A stretch of 11,777 bases of DNA, from NCBI GenBank assembly GCA_031276985.1, contig JAISMA010000120.1, forward strand, positions 1 through 11,777. Reading direction: 5' to 3'. The position numbers and the translations under genes are program-made. Positions 7,526 through 11,777 of this stretch are shown in pieces (position 1 is the stretch's first letter; each line of letters starts with the position of its first letter). The notes beneath the pieces are model-generated. The model searched no databases. It saw only the letters and a list, made by a program, of their open reading frames with translations, and had not been told where the DNA came from. Source of the stretch: Helicobacteraceae bacterium (lineage in GTDB: Bacteria > Campylobacterota > Campylobacteria > Campylobacterales > SZUA-545).

Positions 7526-8325
7526 TAAAGCGCGGCTAACCTAAGCCCAAAAAGCAAAACGACCCCCGCAAACAGATAGCCGTCTATGCGATCCAGCGCG
7601 CCGCCGTGTCCGGGCAGGATTTTGCCGCTGTCCTTTACGCCCGCTTTGCGTTTAAGGTAACTTTCAAACAGATCGCCGAATATCGAAGCGATCGCGCAAA
7701 GCGCCGTAATCGCCGCGATCTCCCAAAAGCCAATTGAAATATCGACGCCGTTCATCTTAATCGGCGACAAAATTCCCACAATCGTTCCCAATATTGTCGC
7801 CGCCGTAACGCCGCCCGCCACGCCCTCGATTGTTTTGTTCGGACTCGAAGGGCTAAAAGGGGTTTTGCCTAGCGTTTTACCAGTGTAATAAGCGCCCACG
7901 TCGCACGACAAAACGACTATCAACAGCCAAACGTAAGCGCCGATTCCAAACTCCGCGTACAGCGAAAATAAAAAGAGTAGCGGCGCGGCGGGATAGAGTA
8001 TTGGCATGGCGATTTTCAGATCGCGTTTTTGATCGAAAGCCACAATCGACGCGGCGATCAAAATCGTCAAAACAAGCGCCTCGATCGGACGCGGATAAAA
8101 GATCGCCGCAAGCCATACCGCCGCGCTTGCCAGCCAGAGCTTTATATCGTTTCCGAAGCCAAACAGCGCAATCGCCTCTTTGGACGCGACGATAAAGACA
8201 ATCGTCAAAAACGCGCCAATCACCCAAATTGAGTGAAAAACGCCCGCAATCGTTACAATCGCAAGCAACGCCAACGCCGTGCGCCATCTTTTCGCGTCGC
8301 TTTTTAACCGCGCAAGCAAATCCAT
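7525..8325 (-). CDS. cdsA: phosphatidate cytidylyltransferase
   Basis: Makes CDP-diacylglycerol from CTP and phosphatidic acid at the inner membrane, the branch point for phosphatidylethanolamine, phosphatidylglycerol and cardiolipin. The 266-residue length and multiple membrane helices fit the family. The C-terminal CDP-alcohol signature is intact at residues 222-248: S222, KR at 225-226, KD at 231-232, HGG at 240-242, DR at 245-246 and D248. The loop motif S161-P-N-K-T-I-E-G168 and Asp142 are also present. The ATG at 8325 has AGGAG a few bases upstream, overlapping the stop of the coiled-coil gene. In Campylobacter the next gene is dxr; here that place is taken by the antiporter. Confidence 0.95.
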   Translation of the reverse strand: MDLLARLKSDAKRWRTALALLAIVTIAGVFHSIWVIGAFLTIVFIVASKEAIALFGFGNDIKLWLASAAVWLAAIFYPRPIEALVLTILIAASIVAFDQKRDLKIAMPILYPAAPLLFLFSLYAEFGIGAYVWLLIVVLSCDVGAYYTGKTLGKTPFSPSSPNKTIEGVAGGVTAATILGTIVGILSPIKMNGVDISIGFWEIAAITALCAIASIFGDLFESYLKRKAGVKDSGKILPGHGGALDRIDGYLFAGVVLLFGLRLAAL

Positions 8326-8333
8326 AAACTCTC

Positions 8334-8612
8334 CTAAACTCTTATATCAAGCAGACGCGCTTCAATCGCCGCCTCTTTTTCGGGCGGCGCGGCGCGTTTT
8401 TTGCGCGCGCGTTCCTTCTCGTCGTCCTCTTTTTTTTGATGCTCGCGATCGGGATTAACCCCCGCGTCCTTTTCGGCGGGTCTCGTCTCCTCGATCGCTT
8501 GGCGCTCGTCTTGCGCGATCGCGCCCGCTACCGCGGTTTGAAAATCCGCCCTGCTGTGCGCCTGTTGCTGCGTTTGCGACGCGGCGGGCGCGTTCTGATT
8601 GGCGTAAATCAC
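8334..8612 (-). CDS. small charged coiled-coil protein (Cj1348-like position)
   Basis: A 92-residue, very hydrophilic protein rich in Gln, Glu, Lys, Arg and Ala, predicted mostly helical; it has no membrane segment or known motif. Its place between the NFACT and cdsA genes matches the small coiled-coil gene Cj1348c of Campylobacter, so I treat it as real. Function is unknown. The start is uncertain. The GTG at 8612 lies 26 bases after the GGAG that overlaps the NFACT stop, too far for normal initiation. The open frame continues upstream as ITPIGSVIYANQNAP, and an ACG at 8636-8634 sits six bases after GGAG. A rare ACG start, or an ATG changed to ACG, would give a 100-residue protein. Its TAG stop forms part of the cdsA ribosome binding site. 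Confidence 0.7.
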   Translation of the reverse strand: MIYANQNAPAASQTQQQAHSRADFQTAVAGAIAQDERQAIEETRPAEKDAGVNPDREHQKKEDDEKERARKKRAAPPEKEAAIEARLLDIRV

Positions 8613-8645
8613 GCTTCCAATTGGAGTTATCGACGTTTTAGTCTC

Positions 8646-9944
8646 CTATTCCAGCCGAACGGCGACGCTTTTTTGACGCGAATAAGTTACGTGAGCGCCG
8701 TATTCGACTTTAACGAATTGTCGCTTTGTATAATCGACCAAATAGTCCCCTTTTTCGCTAAGCGAAAAACGGGCGCAAAGTTGCGCGGCGCGTTTTATCA
8801 CGTCGCTTGGAAGCTCCTCTTTGGCGCTTTGGACGATCAGGTGCGCGCTTGGGCGAGACTGCAAATGCAACCACGTGTCGCGGGCTTTGGCGCGTTTTAG
8901 CAACAGCGCGTTGCCTTTTTCGTTGCGCCCTAGCAAAACTCTGAAACCGCCTATCATAAACTCCTCGATCGGCTCGCGTGATCGCTCGACTATGCCGCGC
9001 TTTTGTCCGCTTGGCAGAACGCTTCGCAGATCGCCTAGCGTTTTTGATTCGTTTATCGCCAAAATCAGGCGGTCGTAAAAAGCCAATCGCTCCTCCAGAT
9101 TTTGCCGCTCTTGAAAAACGCCTTTGGCTTTGGCGCGAAGTTTCCTAGCGCGCGAAAACTTGCGTTCGGCTTCCTTTTGCGGCGCGTCCAAACGCTCCAG
9201 AGCGATCAGCCGCGTTTTGCCGTCGAAATCATCGATTCGCGCCTCTTTGCTGTACGGCGCGATCTTAGCCAGATTAGCCAATATCAGCGTTGCCTCTTCG
9301 CCAAGCAAATTCGCTTCGTTTTCCAGCGCGGACGGCAAGGCGAGATCGTTTAAGAGCCGTTTTATTTTATCGGATTTTTCGCGCGAAGCGGCGAGCGCCG
9401 CGTTTTTTTTGCGTTCTAGCTCGTCAAAATCCAGCGCCGCGAGTCTCGATCGCATAAGAGCGCGAATGTCGTCGATTGGCGCGATTTTAGGCGCAAAAGG
9501 CGGTTTTGGCGGCGGCTCGTAGCCAATCTGAAGCCGCGTCGTTCTGCGAAGACTCTCCAAAATAACGTCGTTCGCTCCAAGCAAAAGCGCGTTGAATCGG
9601 CGCGGAACAAACTCCAAAACCAGCGCCGTGGCGAATGTTTTCCATCCGTCCGCTTTAACAAGATCCAAGCGCAGAATTTTGTCGCCTTCGCAAAGCGCCG
9701 CTTTGGTTATGTCGCTTTGGCTTGCTCTGCTTGTTAGCAGTTGATCAAAAGGCGCGTTGAACGTCGCGCCGAAATCCTCGTTTTCAAACGGCGCTAAAAT
9801 CGGCTCTCGCGCCGCGAAATCGGCAATCCATCGCTCGTCTTCAAAACGCATGTAAAGTCTGTTTTCGCCGACGCGCTTGCAACGTAGCAGCCGTTTTTTT
9901 TGGCTGAAAATCGTCGCGATCGCGTTAAGTTCGCTATACTTCAT
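8646..9944 (-). CDS. NFACT-family RqcH/Rqc2-like protein (fibronectin-binding-protein homologue)
   Basis: A 432-residue protein of the NFACT family, which in Bacillus (RqcH) binds stalled 50S-peptidyl-tRNA complexes and adds alanine tails; Campylobacter relatives are often named fibronectin/fibrinogen-binding. N-terminal NFACT-N is followed by the IGYEPPPKPP turn, a helical coiled-coil arm rich in Lys/Arg/Glu (about residues 165-305), and a C-terminal NFACT-R part with GFRVLLGRN and DTWLHLQSRPSAHLIV. It is shorter than the 570 or so residues of RqcH, which is normal for this phylum as far as I recall. The position of RqcH Asp97-Arg98 appears here as Asp-Lys (GDKILRL). I chose the ATG at 9944 (MKYSELNAI) because a longer frame to 9983 adds 13 residues unlike the family. 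First gene of the operon with the coiled-coil gene, cdsA and the antiporter. Confidence 0.88.
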   Translation of the reverse strand: MKYSELNAIATIFSQKKRLLRCKRVGENRLYMRFEDERWIADFAAREPILAPFENEDFGATFNAPFDQLLTSRASQSDITKAALCEGDKILRLDLVKADGWKTFATALVLEFVPRRFNALLLGANDVILESLRRTTRLQIGYEPPPKPPFAPKIAPIDDIRALMRSRLAALDFDELERKKNAALAASREKSDKIKRLLNDLALPSALENEANLLGEEATLILANLAKIAPYSKEARIDDFDGKTRLIALERLDAPQKEAERKFSRARKLRAKAKGVFQERQNLEERLAFYDRLILAINESKTLGDLRSVLPSGQKRGIVERSREPIEEFMIGGFRVLLGRNEKGNALLLKRAKARDTWLHLQSRPSAHLIVQSAKEELPSDVIKRAAQLCARFSLSEKGDYLVDYTKRQFVKVEYGAHVTYSRQKSVAVRLE

Positions 9945-9983
9945 AATCTTTTCATTCGCGTTTTTTGGGAGCAATTTTACCAA
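9945..9983. promoter_or_regulatory. 39-bp divergent intergenic region
   Basis: Only 39 bases separate the NFACT start (9944, minus) and the PglC-PglD start (9984, plus). GGGAG at 9968-9972 is the likely ribosome binding site for the plus-strand gene, about 11 bases before its ATG. No room is left for two ordinary promoters, so these must overlap each other or lie inside the coding regions. I see no clear -10 box. Confidence 0.4.
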
Positions 9984-11195
9984 ATGCTTTACCGCCGCTT
10001 CGCCAAACCGCTTTTCGACCGCTTCGCCGCGCTGATTTTGTTAATCGTTTTATCGCCGATCGTGGCGATAACGGCGTTAATCGTTCGCGTCAAGCTAGGA
10101 AGCCCCGTTTTGTTCAAGCAGATTCGACCGGGGCTAAACGAAAAGCTATTTACAATTTATAAGTTTCGCACGATGAGCGATCTGCGCGATCAAAACGGCG
10201 ATCTGCTTAGCGACGAAAAGCGCCTTACGCGATTCGGGCGCGTTTTAAGATCGCTAAGTTTGGACGAAACGCCGCAACTTTTTAACGTGTTGCGCGGCGA
10301 TATGAGTTTTATAGGACCTCGTCCGCTTTTGATCCAATATCTGCCGCGTTACAACGCCTTTCAAGCAAAGCGCCACGGGGTAAAACCCGGCGTAACGGGA
10401 CTCGCGCAGATAAACGGGCGCAACGCGCAAAGCTGGCAAGAACGTTTTGAGTACGACGTTTTTTACGCGCTAAACCTTAGTTTTTGGCTCGATCTGAAAA
10501 TCGCGGCGCTAACGGTTTTCAAAGTCCTAAAACGCGAGGGCGTGAGCGATAAAAACGCCGCGACGAAAGCGCCGTTTTTGGGCAACGGCGATCGCGTTTT
10601 TATCTACGGCGGCGGAGCGCACGCGCGCGTGGCGGCGGATTCGGCTAGGCGAATGGGACTTAGAATCGAGGGTTTTATCGACGACGATCAGTCCAAAGGA
10701 ATAAGCCGCGAGACGTTTTTGCAAAAGGCGCGAAGCGAACGATTTTGCGTCGCGCTCGGCATTGGCGAGAACAAGGCGCGTCAGGCGATCGCGGAGCTTT
10801 TGCGAAAGGACGGCGCGGAGATTATCGCAATCGTCGATCCGTCGGCGGTAGTTAGTCCGTCGGCGCATATCGGCGCGGGCGCGGTTGTTTTTGCAAACGC
10901 CGTGATTAACGATCGGGCGCGAATCGAGGAGGGAGCGCTCGTTAATTCGGGCGCGATCATAGAGCATGATTGCGTCGTCGGCGCGTACGCTCACGTCGCG
11001 CCTAACGCGGCGTTGGCGGGCGGCGCGAAGGTCGGAGCGCTGGCGCATATTGGAATCGGCGCGTCGCTAATCCAAAACGTCGTCGTCGGCAAAGCGGCGA
11101 TAATCGGCGCGGGCGCGGTCGTTTTAGGCGAGATCGCGCCGTTTGCCGTCGCAATCGGCGTTCCCGCCCGCGAAATCGCCAAACCTCGCCTTTGA
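9984..11195 (+). CDS. pglCD: PglC-PglD fusion: phosphosugar transferase plus sugar N-acetyltransferase
   Basis: A 403-residue two-domain protein. Residues 1 to about 190 match PglC, a monotopic phosphoglycosyl transferase that moves phospho-diNAcBac from UDP to undecaprenyl phosphate: membrane re-entrant helix (10-37), KFRTMSD (60-66), the catalytic Asp94-Glu95 in SLDE, GDMSFIGPRPLL and PGVTGLAQINGRN. Residues about 204-403 match PglD, which acetylates the UDP-4-amino-sugar: nucleotide-sugar loop IYGGGAHA (207-214), then left-handed beta-helix hexapeptide repeats with the active-site His328 in IIEHDCVVG and the C-terminal GVPAREIA. In Campylobacter jejuni these are separate neighbouring genes acting in reverse order (PglD then PglC), so fusion would pass product straight on. 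All key residues look intact. I used ATG 9984 rather than the open frame back to 9900, since MLYRRFAKPLFDRF matches the PglC N-terminus. The exact sugar is inferred. Confidence 0.92.
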   Translation: MLYRRFAKPLFDRFAALILLIVLSPIVAITALIVRVKLGSPVLFKQIRPGLNEKLFTIYKFRTMSDLRDQNGDLLSDEKRLTRFGRVLRSLSLDETPQLFNVLRGDMSFIGPRPLLIQYLPRYNAFQAKRHGVKPGVTGLAQINGRNAQSWQERFEYDVFYALNLSFWLDLKIAALTVFKVLKREGVSDKNAATKAPFLGNGDRVFIYGGGAHARVAADSARRMGLRIEGFIDDDQSKGISRETFLQKARSERFCVALGIGENKARQAIAELLRKDGAEIIAIVDPSAVVSPSAHIGAGAVVFANAVINDRARIEEGALVNSGAIIEHDCVVGAYAHVAPNAALAGGAKVGALAHIGIGASLIQNVVVGKAAIIGAGAVVLGEIAPFAVAIGVPAREIAKPRL

Positions 11196-11234
11196 ACGAT
11201 TTTATATCGGTTTTTTCGGCAAGATCGTCGGCGT

Positions 11235-11248
11235 TTTAACGCGTTAAA
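11235..11248. terminator. perfect 14-bp palindrome between convergent genes
   Basis: TTTAACGCGTTAAA is a perfect palindrome in the 48-bp gap between the convergent PglC-PglD and methyltransferase genes; it overlaps the methyltransferase stop codon. AT-rich sequence with T-runs follows on the plus side (11258-11263). It could act as a weak bidirectional terminator or a protein-binding site; as a hairpin its loop is tiny, so this is tentative. Confidence 0.3.
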
Positions 11249-11777
11249 TAAATATATTTTTTGCGTCTATTGAATAATTAGCGATAAATAACTCTCTTCC
11301 TTTTTGCGAAGCGCCCTCGATTACGTTTCGCATTCCGTAAGTCGTCTCCCACGCGACTATATTCGCAAATGAAAAAAGCTCCCGTATATATTCGCAATCG
11401 TCATAAGTAATAAGCCATTTGTGCGGACACTTTTTCATAACCTTCGCAAAGCGTTCGTGATCGAAGGCTTTATGCAGGTTTCCGTTTTTGCCGTACAAAG
11501 ACGATTTAACGGCGGAGTAGTAAGGCGGATCGAGAAAAATAAAAACGCCCTCGCCGTCCGCGATAACGACTTCCTCGTAATCGAGATTTGTTATAAGCGC
11601 GTTATCTAGCGCTCCGTGAAGCGCTCGAAGCCTAGCGATCGCGCTATGCGTAAATCTACCGCTGAAAGCCGCTTCGCTAAAGCCGCCGCTTAAACTCGTT
11701 CCCGAAAACGTAACGCGGTTATAAACGAAAAACGCGGCGGCGCGTTCAAGATCGTTAAAATTCTTAGCGCTATCGTT
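11244..11777 (-). CDS. D12-class DNA adenine N6-methyltransferase (5' end missing)
   Basis: The frame is open to the right edge, so 177 C-terminal residues are visible and the N-terminus (with the S-adenosylmethionine motif FxGxG) is outside. Reading from the edge: the family stretch NRVTFSGTSLSGGFS, then the catalytic motif IV in FLDPPYYSAVKSSLYG, and a C-terminal part with LITYDDCEYIRELF and TYGMRNVI. These fit the Dam/D12 class that methylates adenine, often in GATC. No restriction enzyme gene is in view, so whether it is an orphan regulator or part of a restriction-modification system is unknown. A TTG at 11498 lies downstream of the DPPY motif and cannot be the true start. Confidence 0.9.
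   Translation of the reverse strand, partial: NDSAKNFNDLERAAAFFVYNRVTFSGTSLSGGFSEAAFSGRFTHSAIARLRALHGALDNALITNLDYEEVVIADGEGVFIFLDPPYYSAVKSSLYGKNGNLHKAFDHERFAKVMKKCPHKWLITYDDCEYIRELFSFANIVAWETTYGMRNVIEGASQKGRELFIANYSIDAKNIFI

Larger units (their letters stand above)
7279..11642. repeat. dispersed octamer GCGATCGC, seven copies
   Basis: Hand-located copies start at 7279, 7688, 8515, 9916, 10588, 10785 and 11635, all within coding sequence of the conserved genes. I found none between 1 and 7278. By base composition well under one copy would be expected in the whole window. The word is the HIP1 palindrome known from cyanobacteria and contains the Dam site GATC. Confidence 0.75.

Noticed and set aside
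9900..9983. 28-residue N-terminal extension of the PglC-PglD protein
   Set aside because: It overlaps the start of the divergent NFACT gene, has no matching sequence in PglC, and ATG 9984 aligns with the known PglC N-terminus and has GGGAG upstream.
1..11777. tRNA, rRNA, insertion sequence, integrase or attachment site
   Set aside because: I looked for these around the cassette as signs of transfer and found none; the cassette boundary near 6202-6361 shows no recognisable site.

Overview
The window looks like chromosome from a member of the Campylobacterota (epsilonproteobacteria) with a higher GC than the usual Campylobacter or Helicobacter genome. Two things point there. The block NFACT protein, small coiled-coil protein, CdsA is the order I know from Campylobacter (Cj1349c-Cj1348c-Cj1347c). 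Next to it is a sugar-transferase/acetyltransferase gene that is a fused version of Campylobacter PglC and PglD. This placement is from remembered families and synteny, not from a search.

Left part (1-6201, all minus strand): an effector and immunity-like cassette. A 1420-residue protein has a cysteine-rich PAAR-like N-terminus, a long helical middle, a Gln/Ser/Gly-rich linker, a cluster of hydrophobic segments and a C-terminal module of about 284 residues. It is followed, with a 4-base ATGA overlap, by an exported protein of 33-residue Sel1/TPR-like repeats. That gene overlaps (ATGA again) a 288-residue gene that is a free-standing second copy of the effector's C-terminal module. This overlaps (ATGA a third time) the first 8 codons of another Sel1-type gene that runs off the left edge. 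The region is therefore a tandem [C-terminal module + Sel1 protein] array. The two module copies are near-identical at both ends and strongly diverged in the middle, as expected for a polymorphic toxin/immunity locus that swaps cassettes by recombination. Delivery by a type VI secretion system or related contractile system is inferred from the PAAR-like head; no secretion-machine gene lies in the window.

Middle (6202-6361): a 160-bp gap holding the likely promoter of the cassette, with two TATAAT boxes bracketed by two imperfect 21-bp direct repeats.

Right-centre (6362-9944, minus strand): a housekeeping operon, NFACT/RqcH-like protein, small coiled-coil protein, CdsA, CPA2-type cation/proton antiporter, with very short gaps or overlaps. 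The coiled-coil gene appears to have lost a normal ATG (ACG sits at the ideal distance from its ribosome binding site).

Right (9984-11195, plus strand): a single-chain PglC-PglD fusion, divergent from the NFACT gene across only 39 bp. Its two halves perform the acetyltransferase and membrane phosphosugar transferase steps of bacillosamine-type glycan assembly. Convergent to it is the 3' part of a D12-class DNA adenine methyltransferase (11244 to the right edge, minus strand).

A genome-scale signal is also visible: the palindromic octamer GCGATCGC (it contains GATC) occurs seven times between 7279 and 11642 and never in the cassette region, which suggests both a HIP1-like over-represented word in the host chromosome and a foreign or fast-evolving origin for the cassette.
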